From NCBI GenBank assembly GCA_017312345.1, contig BLAA01000001.1, forward strand, positions 124,001 through 188,000: a DNA stretch of 64,000 nt, in the 5' to 3' direction. Source of the DNA: Candidatus Denitrolinea symbiosum (GTDB lineage: Bacteria; Chloroflexota; Anaerolineae; Anaerolineales; Villigracilaceae). The position numbers and the translations under genes were made by a program. The notes below the pieces were generated by a model. That model ran no database searches, had not been told where the DNA came from, and was given only the letters and a program-made list of their open reading frames with translations. Positions 1-7,834 of the stretch are shown piece after piece; within the stretch, counting starts at the first letter, position 1; every line of letters begins with the position of its first letter.

Positions 1-1238
1 TCAGCGCGGCGATTGTCGCCCTCGCCTGGAGACGCCCGCTTTGGATTTCGCTTCCGCTCCTCGCCGCGGCGGGATACTTCGCCTCGGTCAGCCGCTTCAC
101 CTGGGCCTTCGCGCCCGCAATCTGGGCGGGGACGCTCTGGCTGGCGAGCGCGGGACTGGACAACGGACGCCTCGCCGCGCGCGACTGGGGACGCGCCATC
201 CTCCTCGCTCTCGCGGGACTTTTGGGCGGCCTCGTCCTCCCGCAGCTGACTGGCCTGCTCGCGGGGACGGGCAACGCCTCAGTGCTGCGAGCCGCCGAGT
301 CGATGGGACGGCAGCCGCTCTTGTGGTACCGCCTGCTCCCAAACAGCACCTACAACCTCGGCATCCTCGTCAACCTGGTCATCGCCGTCGCGCCGCTCGT
401 CATCGTCCTGCTCTTCGCGGTTCGGCAAAAACTGTGGACTTTGAATCCCTGGCAGCGTCTCGCCATCCTCGGCGCGCTGACCGCGTTCCTCCTCGTCGGG
501 CTGGTCGCGTCCACCAAGATCGGCGGCGGCGGCGACCTGCACAACCTGGACATGTTCCTCATCGGCCTATTGTTCTGCGCGGGCATGGTCTGGGAAAAGA
601 CCGACCGACTCCGCTTCCTCGACGACGCCTCGCTCTCCATCGGGATGCGCGTCGTCTTCATCGCGCTCGTCGCGCTGCCCGCCTACGGCGCGCTGATGCG
701 CCTGCGTCCGCTCCTCTACGCCGACGACTTCAACCGCCTCAAAGTGCTGACCGACGTCGCCGATCCCTACGCCGACCCGCGCGTGCTCGGCCTGCTCCCT
801 CCCCGCGTCGAAGTGGACGACGCGCTCGCTCTCGTGCGCGAATATGCCGCCAACGCGCGAACGCGCGGCGAAGTCCTCTTCATGGACCAGCGCCAATTGC
901 TCGCCTTCGGCTACATCAAAGATGTCCCGCTCGTGGCCGAATACGAAAAAAAATACCTGATGGACCAGGCCATGGGCGAAACCGCCGCGCAGACCTTCCC
1001 CGCCTTCTACCGCGATCTCGAACAGCGCCGCTTCGCGCTCATCGTCAGCGACCCGCTCCGCCTGCCGATCAAAGACAGCGACTATAGTTTCGGCGAAGAG
1101 AACAACGCCTGGGTCAAGTGGGTCGCCGCGCCCATCCTGTGTTACTACGAACCCGCCGTCACGCTGGCGGAATTCAGGATCCAGCTCCTCGTCCCGCTCA
1201 AAACCGTCTCGCCCGATTGTGTAATGCCATTGCCGTAA
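1..1238 (+). CDS. Polytopic membrane protein, 3' part (glycosyltransferase-39-like, truncated by window edge)
   Basis: The frame is open from base 3 to the stop at 1238, so the start lies outside the window. The visible part has several hydrophobic segments (for example LGILVNLVIAVAPLVIVLLF and the stretch ending AGMVWEK) followed by a soluble C-terminal region of about 170 residues. This layout fits integral-membrane sugar transferases or O-antigen-ligase-like proteins with a lumenal tail. It also resembles the complete membrane protein at 12173-13717 in general style. No catalytic motif can be seen because the N-terminus is missing, so the function is only a class-level guess. The next gene follows after 75 bp on the same strand. 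Confidence 0.6.
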   Translation, partial: SAAIVALAWRRPLWISLPLLAAAGYFASVSRFTWAFAPAIWAGTLWLASAGLDNGRLAARDWGRAILLALAGLLGGLVLPQLTGLLAGTGNASVLRAAESMGRQPLLWYRLLPNSTYNLGILVNLVIAVAPLVIVLLFAVRQKLWTLNPWQRLAILGALTAFLLVGLVASTKIGGGGDLHNLDMFLIGLLFCAGMVWEKTDRLRFLDDASLSIGMRVVFIALVALPAYGALMRLRPLLYADDFNRLKVLTDVADPYADPRVLGLLPPRVEVDDALALVREYAANARTRGEVLFMDQRQLLAFGYIKDVPLVAEYEKKYLMDQAMGETAAQTFPAFYRDLEQRRFALIVSDPLRLPIKDSDYSFGEENNAWVKWVAAPILCYYEPAVTLAEFRIQLLVPLKTVSPDCVMPLP

Positions 1239-1313
1239 TCCGAGAGTAGAACTCACAGAATCCAAATTCATCCGTAGAATCCGCAAGTTCTACTTGCGGA
1301 CTTTAGGTGACTT

Positions 1314-2123
1314 TTGAACCTCAACTATCTCCTCCTCCGTCTCATCCGACATTTTCTCCCCGAACCTGTCACCCGCTTCCTCCTCCGTCGCGGACTCGTC
1401 ATCCGCCCCGGGCTGGAGACGCGCGAACCAGCCAGCGCGGCGGCGCGTTACCGCGACGCGCTCGAGACGCGCGGCGCGTCGCTCGCGGGGAAGCGCGTCC
1501 TCGTCTTCGGCTACGGAGGCAACTTCGCGGTCGGCGCGGAACTCCTGAAAGCGGGAGCCGCCCACGTCGTCCTGCTCGACCGCTTCGCCCCTCCCGACGA
1601 CCGTCGCAACCGCGAACTCGTCCGCGCCTATCCCGACTACTTCAGCCTGCAAGGCGGCCAGGTCGCGGCGAACGACGCGTTCCTCACCCTGATCCACGAC
1701 GACGTGAAAAACGTCCGCGCCGCGAAATTCGACCTCGCGCTAAGTTCCTCCGTCTACGAGCATCTCGACGACGTGGACGGGTTGACCGCCGCGCTCGCCG
1801 CGTTGACCGCGCCGGGCGGCGTCCACCTCCACTATGTGGACTTGCGCGACCACTACTTTGACCTGCCTTTTGAAATGCTGAAATTTTCCGAGCGGACGTG
1901 GAAGGCCTGGCTCAATCCCACCAGCAATTTAAACCGCTTCCGCCTGCGCGATTACCGGCGCGTCTTCGAAAAATATTTTGCGGACGTAACCGTCAAAACG
2001 CTGGCGCGCGAGCCGGAGGCCTTTGCCCGCGCCCGCGACAAAATCCGCCCCGAATTCCTGACGGGCGACGACGCGCACGACACGACGACGCTAATCGAGA
2101 TCGCGGCGTCCAGGCCCAAATAA
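1314..2123 (+). CDS. Class I SAM-dependent methyltransferase-like protein
   Basis: 269 residues. A glycine-rich motif I (VLVFGYGGNFAVGAELLKAG, about residues 62-81) followed by an acidic-end strand (VVLLDRF) is typical of Rossmann methyltransferases. SSSVYEHLDDVDG then matches the usual post-II region of methyltransferase type 11/23 proteins. The in-frame stop TGA at 1308-1310 leaves TTG at 1314 as the first possible start; AGGTGA sits just upstream, though the spacing is short. The substrate is unknown. Its place after a glycan-type membrane protein suggests modification of a surface or secondary metabolite, which is inference. Confidence 0.7.
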   Translation: MNLNYLLLRLIRHFLPEPVTRFLLRRGLVIRPGLETREPASAAARYRDALETRGASLAGKRVLVFGYGGNFAVGAELLKAGAAHVVLLDRFAPPDDRRNRELVRAYPDYFSLQGGQVAANDAFLTLIHDDVKNVRAAKFDLALSSSVYEHLDDVDGLTAALAALTAPGGVHLHYVDLRDHYFDLPFEMLKFSERTWKAWLNPTSNLNRFRLRDYRRVFEKYFADVTVKTLAREPEAFARARDKIRPEFLTGDDAHDTTTLIEIAASRPK

Positions 2124-2128
2124 GAACG

Positions 2129-2238
2129 GTTCTTCCGTTTCTCTTTTCAACGCGAAGGATTACGAAGGAAAATCCTGTAAAGCGCCTTTGTGTCCCTCTG
2201 CGTTTAGACCCTTTCCCGTTAATTGTGGAAGAGCCGTA
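2129..2238. repeat. Degenerate intergenic repeat, copy A
   Basis: This stretch shares several blocks in the same order with 30917-31077: GGTTCTTCCGTTT, then AACRCGAAGG...ACGAAG, AAGGAAAATC, GCGCCTTTG, and TTTCCCGTTAATTG followed by GAGCC. Copy B is longer by internal insertions. A similar CTTTGTR/CGAAG flavour occurs at 36455-36515. No open reading frame is conserved between copies, so this is a non-coding repeat of unknown nature. Confidence 0.5.
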
Positions 2239-2243
2239 AAACG

Positions 2244-2276
2244 AAAAGTCGGGTTTCTTTGCGAAACCCGACTTTT
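2244..2276. terminator. Bidirectional intrinsic terminator hairpin
   Basis: A perfect 14-bp inverted repeat, AAAAGTCGGGTTTC at 2244-2257 and its complement at 2263-2276, has a 5-nt loop and A/T ends on both sides. It lies 121 bp downstream of the methyltransferase-like gene. Confidence 0.75.
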
Positions 2277-2291
2277 ACTTTGCCGTTTAAG

Positions 2292-2332
2292 TGGCAAATG
2301 GCTGGGTGAGGGGGGCACCCAACCATTTGCCA
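2292..2332. repeat. Hairpin with 17-bp arms
   Basis: TGGCAAATGGCTGGGTG (2292-2308) faces its reverse complement at 2316-2332 with a single mismatch. The mismatch would be a G-U wobble in RNA read from the minus strand and C-A from the plus strand, which slightly favours a minus-strand transcript. The loop is AGGGGGG. Function is unknown. Confidence 0.5.
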
Positions 2333-2404
2333 ACGCCAATATTACTATGACTTCTTTCAAAATGCAAGACCTTTTTTGGGGCAATTCATGGCTTTCTCAA
2401 AGTT

Positions 2405-2577
2405 AAGTAGTTGATCGTAAGCGTTTGGAAATCCACCTGCATAGTCGGCGTTCTCTTACGCCGATCGGGACTACTTAGCCGATTCTCATCGCGAAGGCCG
2501 CGAATTTGCAAACCCTAGCGCCGCCCACAAGGGCGGTGTGACGCGAATATCCCAAGGGGATTCGTCCAGTCTCGGCA
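2405..2577. ncRNA. Candidate structured RNA of unknown family
   Basis: No credible gene lies here, but helices are stacked densely. AAGTAGT (2405-2411) pairs with ACTACTT (2470-2476), continued by GATC/GATC (2413-2416 with 2463-2466) and GTAAG/CTTAC (2417-2421 with 2455-2459). GCCGA (2478-2482) can close with TCGGC (2572-2576). Inside that lie a CCGCCC-ACAA-GGGCGG hairpin (2521-2536) and a hairpin of GAC.GAAT.CCC with GGG.ATTC.GTC (2540-2566). I compared it by eye with tmRNA, SRP RNA, RNase P, TPP, SAM and cobalamin motifs and recognised none. Strand and function are open. Confidence 0.3.
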
Positions 2578-2609
2578 TTCACGATGGGGGTTGTACGGTA
2601 CGCTGTTTA

Positions 2610-2648
2610 AAGGTTATGCGGCATGTCAGTGACATGCCGCATAACCTT
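2610..2648. repeat. Perfect 19-bp-arm palindrome
   Basis: AAGGTTATGCGGCATGTCA (2610-2628) is followed by one base and its exact reverse complement (2630-2648). A second nested hairpin follows at about 2662-2708, where ACCACCA pairs with TGGTGGT and GCATG (2676-2680) with CATGC (2688-2692). The rest of 2650-2820 shows no gene. This could be a cruciform-forming site, a protein-binding dyad or an element end. Confidence 0.6.
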
Positions 2649-2820
2649 GAGGGGGGAGGGACACCACCACAGCCTGCATGGGGGGGACATGCCTGCCATC
2701 CTGGTGGTTGACACCGAAATACCAGTAAAAGGGAAGGTTGGTGTCTTGCCGATAATATACACCTTATTTCTCCAAAATACATTAAAACTGCATAAGTAAA
2801 CTGGACTTAAATTATCTAAA

Positions 2821-3288
2821 TTAGCGTTCTTTTTCACGAAAGAGCCGGAGCCACTCCTCCACCTCCGCGTCCGACATGGCCGCCTCGCCCGCGGACCGTT
2901 TAGCGGGCGCGCGCGTCGACGCTTTCACCCGCGCCGCGAACGCCTCCGACGAGACGACGGCCGCGCCCGCCGCCCGCGCCTCCGCCTGGACGGCGCGGTC
3001 CGAGGTGACCACCATCCAGTTGCGGGCCGCGCGGCCGAGCGATTCCAACCGGGCGCGGATGGCCGCGTCGGCGGTGGTCCCGAGGCGGACGAAATGCCCG
3101 GCGACGCGTCCCCACTTCCTCGTCCCGGATTGACCGGCCGGCGCGCCGTCGAAGTAGACCTCCGCGTTCGTCCGTTCGGCGCGGCTCCAGGCTTGCAGGA
3201 TCGTCGCCAGTTCCATCTCGTCGTCCACCGAGCGCAGGCTGAGACCGAGTTTGGGGATCAGGTTGTGGCCGTCAATCAAAAAGGGCAT
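2821..3288 (-). CDS. NYN/PIN-like RNA-processing domain protein (YacP-type)
   Basis: 155 residues. It starts MPFLIDGHNLI, the typical first strand with the catalytic Asp and the DGHN motif of NYN (Nedd4-BP1/YacP) nuclease folds. Further family marks are an EVYFDGAP strand near residue 45 and WMVVTSDRAVQAEARAAGA near residue 90, carrying the conserved T-S-D. The C-terminal 35 residues are basic then acidic (AKRSAGEAAMSDAEVEEWLRLF). YacP-like proteins are predicted ribonucleases in RNA turnover. It stands alone, convergent with no partner. Confidence 0.8.
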   Translation of the reverse strand: MPFLIDGHNLIPKLGLSLRSVDDEMELATILQAWSRAERTNAEVYFDGAPAGQSGTRKWGRVAGHFVRLGTTADAAIRARLESLGRAARNWMVVTSDRAVQAEARAAGAAVVSSEAFAARVKASTRAPAKRSAGEAAMSDAEVEEWLRLFREKER

Positions 3289-3369
3289 GGGCGGATTTTA
3301 AAGCAAAACCTCGTTCTCCGCGCCCCAATTTGTTCCGGGCGTTTGGGAAACGAGGTCTCCGAAGGCGCG

Positions 3370-3774
3370 TCAGGCTGGCTGGACTTCGGTGGTAGTGATC
3401 TCGAATTTAGGCGGATTTTCGAGCGTCTTCTTCACCAGGCACAGGTCCGCCGAGCGGATGAGGGCGCTGTGATACTGCTTGGGGAACGTGGGCGGGACCT
3501 GGATGTCCAGTTCCACTTTTTCGAGCGCGCCGTTGAACGGGTTGCGGTGGTTGCGCTGGACAATGCGGATGCCCTCGGCGGGGATGTTGCGCTGGCGGCA
3601 AAAACCGAGGACGTAGATGCCCGCGCAAGTCCCGATGGAGGCGAGAAAGACCTCGAAAGGCATGGGGGCTGAATCCTGGCCGCCGCCCTGGGGAGGCTGG
3701 TCGGTGGGAAGGTCGTGGCCGCGGAAGTGCGCGTCCACGCGCGCGCCGCCGGGGAAGTCAATGATCATTTCCAT
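3370..3774 (-). CDS. OsmC/Ohr family protein
   Basis: About 134 residues from the ATG at 3774, which has GGAG eight bases upstream; in-frame ATGs at 3789 and 3807 are alternatives. It carries the two conserved cysteines of the OsmC fold, in FLASIGTCAGIYVLGF and in ADLCLVKKTLENPP. OsmC/Ohr proteins reduce organic or fatty-acid hydroperoxides with a thiol pair in the cytoplasm. It is divergent from the gene at 3885, so the roughly 110-bp gap probably holds both promoters. Confidence 0.85.
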   Translation of the reverse strand: MEMIIDFPGGARVDAHFRGHDLPTDQPPQGGGQDSAPMPFEVFLASIGTCAGIYVLGFCRQRNIPAEGIRIVQRNHRNPFNGALEKVELDIQVPPTFPKQYHSALIRSADLCLVKKTLENPPKFEITTTEVQPA

Positions 3775-3805
3775 TTGTAATCGCTCCATTTTCGAATTTC
3801 CATAC

Positions 3806-3855
3806 ATTGGGCAGACAGCCCAATTTACAAAAAACTTACCCGTTCAGCGTATAAT
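3806..3855 (+). promoter_or_regulatory. Promoter region with dyad upstream of the DUF1232 gene
   Basis: TATAAT at 3850-3855 is a perfect -10 box. No good -35 is found at 17 bp (TTTACA at 3824 is 20 bp away). A dyad, ATTGGGC (3806-3812) and GCCCAAT (3818-3824), lies just before it and could be an operator for either divergent gene. An AGGAGA ribosome site precedes the ATG at 3885. Confidence 0.45.
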
Positions 3856-3884
3856 TTAGCGTACCTTATTTTCCAGGAGATACC

Positions 3885-4253
3885 ATGTCTGAAAAGAAAC
3901 CCGGCAGCATCGTCGTCTCGCCCTCCGGCGGGATGTTGCACGATCTCGTTGTGCGCCTCAAACTCATCCTGCGGCTCATGGGCGACAGACGCGTCAACGC
4001 GTTCATCAAGCTTCTGCCAGTGGCGACGCTGGCGTATCTCGTCTTTCCGATCGACCTGATCTCCGCGATCCCGGGGCTGAGCGCGCTGGACGATATCGCC
4101 ATCGTGTCGCTGGGCAACTATCTCTTCGTGGAACTCTGCCCGCCCGACGTGGTGCAGGAACACATGCAGCGCCTGGCGGTCAACTCCGCCGTCTCGCCGT
4201 CCGACGAGATCGTGGAGGCGGAGACCACCGAACTGCCCGACGAAAAGCGATGA
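3885..4253 (+). CDS. DUF1232 (YkvA-type) small membrane protein
   Basis: 122 residues. The DUF1232 signature is clear: KLLPVATLAYLVFPIDLISA followed by IPGLSALDDIAIV, the usual hydrophobic pair with the P-x-D-x-x-P core. Members are small membrane-associated proteins of unknown function. The start has an AGGAGA ribosome site. Its stop overlaps the next start by ATGA, so the two genes are likely translated together. Confidence 0.8.
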   Translation: MSEKKPGSIVVSPSGGMLHDLVVRLKLILRLMGDRRVNAFIKLLPVATLAYLVFPIDLISAIPGLSALDDIAIVSLGNYLFVELCPPDVVQEHMQRLAVNSAVSPSDEIVEAETTELPDEKR

Positions 4254-5491
4254 GACGACTCGCGATCCTGACTCTCATTTTGACGACGGCCTGCGCGCCG
4301 GCTTTGACACCCGCGCCGGCCACACACGTCCCGACCCTGCCGCTTCCCGCCACGCTCGCGCCGGCTGCCCCGTCCCCGGCGACGGCGGCCCCGGAAACGG
4401 AACCCGCCCCCACCGTCCAGCCCGGAGGCGTGACGGATTTCCCGAATCCCGATTCGTACCAGTGGGAAACCGTCGCGGATGGACTTGAGCGTCCCGTAGA
4501 CATCCAAAACGCGGGCGACGGCTCGGGACGCCTGTTCATCGTGGAGCAGCCGGGCGTCATCCGAACGCTGGCAAACGGACGGCTGGTCGCAGAACCGTTC
4601 CTCGACATCCGCGACCGCGTGGACGACAGCGACAACGAACAGGGTTTGCTGGGGCTGGCGTTCCATCCCCTTTTCAAGGAAAACGGCTTCTTCTACGTCA
4701 ACTACACCAAACGCGGCGGAGACACGGTGATCGCGCGCTTCCACGCGCCGCTCGACCAAAACGCCGACCCGGATAGCGAAGTCCGCCTGTTGACGGTGAA
4801 ACAGCCCTTCGGGAATCACAATGGCGGCGGGCTGGCTTTCGGCCCGGACTTCTATCTCTACATCGCGCTCGGCGACGGCGGTTCGGGCGGCGATCCGTAC
4901 GGCAACGGACAGTCCCTGAAAACTTTGCTCGGAAAAATTTTACGAATTGACGTGGACAACGGCGACCCGTACGCCATCCCCGCCGATAATCCCTTCGGGA
5001 ACGAGATCTTCCATTACGGGCTGCGAAATCCCTGGCGTTTCTCCTTCGACCCGCAAACCCGCGACCTGTGGATCGGCGACGTGGGACAGGGAGAGTGGGA
5101 GGAGATTGACTTCCTGCCGGCCGGCACGCCCGGCGGCGTCAACTTCGGCTGGAACCGCTTCGAGGGAATGCACGATTACACAACAGGCGCCGTCCCCGAA
5201 AATTACCGCCCGCCGCTCTTCGAGTACAGTCACAACGAGGGCTGCTCGGTGACGGGCGGTTATGTCTACCGCGGCGCCATGCGCGAATGGCAGGGCGTCT
5301 ATTTTTACGGAGACTTCTGCTCCGGCAAGGTGTGGGGCGCGCTTCGGACGGTCGGCGCGGCGGACGAGACCGCCGTTTCCACGATCCTGTTCGAGACGGG
5401 CGCGCAAGTCTCCTCCTTCGGCGTGGACGAAGTCGGCGAACTCTACATGGCCTCCCTGAGCGGGAGCATCCTGCGCCTGGCGCGCCGCTGA
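4250..5491 (+). CDS. PQQ-dependent sugar (glucose/sorbosone) dehydrogenase-like lipoprotein
   Basis: 413 residues. The N-terminus is a lipoprotein signal (LILTTACAPALTPAP, Cys at residue 15), then a Pro/Ala/Thr-rich linker to about residue 60. The six-bladed propeller of the GSDH family follows. Marks include VEQPGVIRTL, LLGLAFHPLFKENGFFYVNY, NHNGGGLAFGPDFYLYIALG (the metal and quinone site region), GKILRIDVDNGDPY, and GLRNPWRFSFDP. These enzymes oxidise sugars outside the membrane with PQQ. No PQQ synthesis genes lie in the window, so the cofactor source is unknown. Confidence 0.85.
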   Translation: MRRLAILTLILTTACAPALTPAPATHVPTLPLPATLAPAAPSPATAAPETEPAPTVQPGGVTDFPNPDSYQWETVADGLERPVDIQNAGDGSGRLFIVEQPGVIRTLANGRLVAEPFLDIRDRVDDSDNEQGLLGLAFHPLFKENGFFYVNYTKRGGDTVIARFHAPLDQNADPDSEVRLLTVKQPFGNHNGGGLAFGPDFYLYIALGDGGSGGDPYGNGQSLKTLLGKILRIDVDNGDPYAIPADNPFGNEIFHYGLRNPWRFSFDPQTRDLWIGDVGQGEWEEIDFLPAGTPGGVNFGWNRFEGMHDYTTGAVPENYRPPLFEYSHNEGCSVTGGYVYRGAMREWQGVYFYGDFCSGKVWGALRTVGAADETAVSTILFETGAQVSSFGVDEVGELYMASLSGSILRLARR

Positions 5492-5628
5492 CGGAGGCAG
5501 GACATTAATCGGACAAAAACGAGGAATGTCATTCGGAATCAGGCCAATTGTCAAACCAGAAAATGACGCGTGTCACTGGAAGTTTCATCCTAAATCCCGT
5601 AAACTACGGACGTAATCTGGAGGCTGAA

Positions 5629-5847
5629 ATGGCGTATCGAGCCTGGCAAGTCGAAAAGATCGAGTATTGCGAGAACGCCGGCCGCGAGGTCACGCTGGAA
5701 ACCGAAATGGCGTACCCGGCCGACCATCTCCCGGACCAGCCGCCCCGCGTCATCGCCCACCGCTGCTCCAACGCCGAAGTCTGCAACCTGCTGGACAAGG
5801 CCGCCTGCAAGTGGTGCGGCACCAACCCGGATTACTCACCCTTATAA
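5629..5847 (+). CDS. Small Cys-rich protein, unknown function
   Basis: 72 residues from ATG 5629, which has GGAGG six bases upstream; a longer reading from TTG 5548 is less likely. There are five cysteines: one near residue 14 (KIEYCENAG) and four in the last third (HRCSNAEVCNLLDKAACKWC). This looks like a small zinc- or metal-binding domain. I recognise no family. A short hairpin (5852-5868) follows the stop and may end the transcript. Confidence 0.6.
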   Translation: MAYRAWQVEKIEYCENAGREVTLETEMAYPADHLPDQPPRVIAHRCSNAEVCNLLDKAACKWCGTNPDYSPL

Positions 5848-5851
5848 ATCC

Positions 5852-5868
5852 ACAGGCCGCAAGCCTGT
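5852..5868 (+). terminator. Possible short terminator hairpin
   Basis: ACAGGC (5852-5857) pairs with GCCTGT (5863-5868) just after the 72-residue gene. A C/T-rich tract follows rather than a clean T-run, so termination would be weak. Confidence 0.35.
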
Positions 5869-5904
5869 AGATCATCTCTCTCTCCTTTGAGTTGGCGAAA
5901 GGCG

Positions 5905-5926
5905 CCCCCGCGAGAAATCGCGGGGG
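5905..5926 (-). terminator. Intrinsic terminator hairpin
   Basis: CCCCCGCGA (5905-5913), a GAAA tetraloop in plus-strand reading, and TCGCGGGGG (5918-5926) form a 9-bp GC stem. On the minus strand the stem sits 12 bp past the stop of the capsule-like gene, but the T-tract after it is short. Confidence 0.5.
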
Positions 5927-5937
5927 TTGCCGTTAAG

Positions 5938-7557
5938 TCAGTCCTGCGGCAGGAGAAAATCCCCGTTTTCCAAAAGTCCCTTCAACACGGTTTTCGCCGC
6001 GTCCGATTCCAGCAACTCGTCCAGACCAAACGACTTCAACTTCGTCTGCGTCGTCCGCACCGAGGGCGCGAGGAAAGCCCCGAACGGCAGGGACGTGCGG
6101 AACAGCTGGTAATACAAAAACCGCCGCGCGTTGCGCTTAAACTCAGGCGGGACCTCGATCCGCTCCGCCGATAAAAATCCCTCCATTGTCCTCCTCACGT
6201 CTTCGACCGTCTGCGGGAAGAACACGGTGGGATATTGCGTGAAGCGCGCCTTGCCCGCGCACAAGACCGCCGCGCCCAGGATGGACGCCTCCAGCCCGAT
6301 GGTCGAGTTGTAGATCATGACGAATTTCGAGCGCTGGATCAACTCATACGAACTCAACGGCTCCTTCGGACCCACAACGACGACGTTCGCTTCCTCCCTG
6401 ACCCCGCGCCGCGTCGCCCAATCCTCGACGGTCTCGCGGCTGGATTTGCGGACGCGCGTCTCGTCCGGGTGCGCGCGGACGACGAAGAGTGTCTCAGGGT
6501 GTCGGCGAATCACTTCGAGCGCCATATCCAGCCAGGCGAACATATCCTCGAAAACCGTGTTGGCGTGCGGCTGGCTGGTGTCAAAGATGACGTTGGTAAA
6601 GATGGGGACGATCTGCTTGAACCGCGCGGCTTTCTGCAAAAACGACTCGTCGAGTCCCTTCATGTCCGGCCAGAATTTGATGCCCGCCATCGTGAAGTCG
6701 CCTTGAAAGCGTTTCGCCAGATACGAATCGAGTTTAGCGTCCTGCTCCGCGGTCATCTCAAATTCAGCGGGGATGTGGATCGGGTAGATGGTCGCTTCGT
6801 CGTCGGTGAAGAAGGCGGAGGCGGGCTGGAGTCCCACCTCGTGAGTGACGACGCGCAGTCCGCGCTTGCGAGCCAGGTGCGCCGCCGTCGCTTCGGGGAA
6901 GAATTGCCCGTTGAAAACGACCACCGCGCGCGGCTGGGTCTCGTCGAGGAATTTCGAGAATTTCCGCGCCACGTTCCACGCGGAGAGGATGTACTCGCGC
7001 AGCAGGTAGCGCGTCGGCTCGTCGTCGGTCAAGTGATGGATGCGGAGAATCCAGCGCAGACCGGGCAGGCAGAGCGCGCCGAGGGGAAGATCCTGCCATT
7101 CGAACTTCATCAACTCTTGCAAAGAAAGCGGAGCGACGGCTGACGCGAGTTTTTCGTCCCGCTCAAAATCGAACCAATTTACCTGTGTCCCCGCCCCCCC
7201 GTCTGCCGGCACACCCGCGTACAGCGTCTTCGATTGTGCGATGCACGTTTTGCACGGCATGGGACGGTACACATCGTCGCGGTTGACGCCCAGCACACAT
7301 TTGCTCATCCCCGCGTGACAGGCGAAGTACGCGACGGGAATCCCTTTCAGGCGCAGCGCCCACGAGACGAGCAGATGAAAGCCAGAGTTCCACGAGAAAT
7401 CGTCTATGCCTGTGGAGGCTTTGAAGAAGACGATGGGCGCGCCGGAGGGAGGAGGCGAGATACGCGATACGAGATACGCTGCGCGCGCGATCTTGAGATT
7501 GTTGAGGCGGCGGACCAGTCCGCGCTTGAGGCGTTGGGTGAAGAAATCTTGAAACAT
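5938..7557 (-). CDS. Capsule polysaccharide biosynthesis-like glycosyltransferase
   Basis: 539 residues, without signal peptide or membrane spans. The C-terminal half has the layout of the capsule-synthesis (KpsS/LipB-like) GT-B fold: IVPIFTNVIFDTSQP near residue 310, LFVVRAHPDETR, then PKEPLSSYELIQRSKFVMIYNSTIGLEASILG, the usual nucleotide-sugar region with a conserved Glu. The N-terminal half has a cysteine set (ACHAGMSKCVLG, MPCKTCIAQ), probably metal binding. It likely builds or attaches a surface polysaccharide in the cytoplasm. It is the last gene of the glycan island in the minus direction. Confidence 0.7.
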   Translation of the reverse strand: MFQDFFTQRLKRGLVRRLNNLKIARAAYLVSRISPPPSGAPIVFFKASTGIDDFSWNSGFHLLVSWALRLKGIPVAYFACHAGMSKCVLGVNRDDVYRPMPCKTCIAQSKTLYAGVPADGGAGTQVNWFDFERDEKLASAVAPLSLQELMKFEWQDLPLGALCLPGLRWILRIHHLTDDEPTRYLLREYILSAWNVARKFSKFLDETQPRAVVVFNGQFFPEATAAHLARKRGLRVVTHEVGLQPASAFFTDDEATIYPIHIPAEFEMTAEQDAKLDSYLAKRFQGDFTMAGIKFWPDMKGLDESFLQKAARFKQIVPIFTNVIFDTSQPHANTVFEDMFAWLDMALEVIRRHPETLFVVRAHPDETRVRKSSRETVEDWATRRGVREEANVVVVGPKEPLSSYELIQRSKFVMIYNSTIGLEASILGAAVLCAGKARFTQYPTVFFPQTVEDVRRTMEGFLSAERIEVPPEFKRNARRFLYYQLFRTSLPFGAFLAPSVRTTQTKLKSFGLDELLESDAAKTVLKGLLENGDFLLPQD

Positions 7558-7563
7558 GATTTG

Positions 7564-7710
7564 TTATAAAGGTAAGGCTTCCGTACAAACTGGCGGAAAT
7601 CGTCCGTTTTTCGCCTCTTTAGCAACGGCAAAAAAGAATGCCTGGGCAGGCATCGATTCTTCGAACAGCAACGCGCTGACCAGGACATTCGTATCGAAAA
7701 CGACACGCAT
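7564..7710 (-). pseudogene. PIN-domain (VapC-like) toxin remnant
   Basis: 48 residues, starting MRVVFDTNVLVSALLFEES, the first strand of a PIN nuclease with its first catalytic Asp (FDTNVLVSA). The remaining ~90 residues with the other acidic residues are missing; the frame ends at TAA 7564 right next to the capsule gene start (7557). It begins one base after the stop of the 40-residue ORF, in an operon-like row. It is a 3'-deleted fragment and very unlikely to be an active nuclease. Confidence 0.65.
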
Positions 7711-7711
7711 C

Positions 7712-7834
7712 TCAGTCCGCCAGTAGTTCTTTCTCTGGCGTTACTTGAGTCGAGCGATTAATTTCAGAAAACCGCTCGACCAGTGTATACAAAAATAATT
7801 CGTAATCTTCAGGAGTGCGAAAGAAATCGCTCAT
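7712..7834 (-). CDS. Small ORF in toxin-antitoxin-like row, possibly a truncated TumE-like protein
   Basis: 40 residues. Its start overlaps the stop of the 90-residue gene by ATGA and its stop is one base from the PIN fragment. The sequence (DFFRTPEDYELFLYTLVERF) resembles the start of short proteins paired with antitoxins, in which an aromatic helix is followed by an RST motif. It ends right after INRSTQVTPEKELLAD, so it is either a very short antitoxin or a truncated toxin. Family assignment is weak. Confidence 0.45.
   Translation of the reverse strand: MSDFFRTPEDYELFLYTLVERFSEINRSTQVTPEKELLAD

Noticed and set aside
2405-2577. Assignment to tmRNA, SRP RNA, RNase P RNA or a common riboswitch
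   Set aside because: The diagnostic conserved sequences of these families were not found on either strand by eye.
2160-2837. Several 60-76-codon frames in the structured intergenic stretch
   Set aside because: They cross the hairpins, overlap one another on both strands and lack ribosome sites or motifs.
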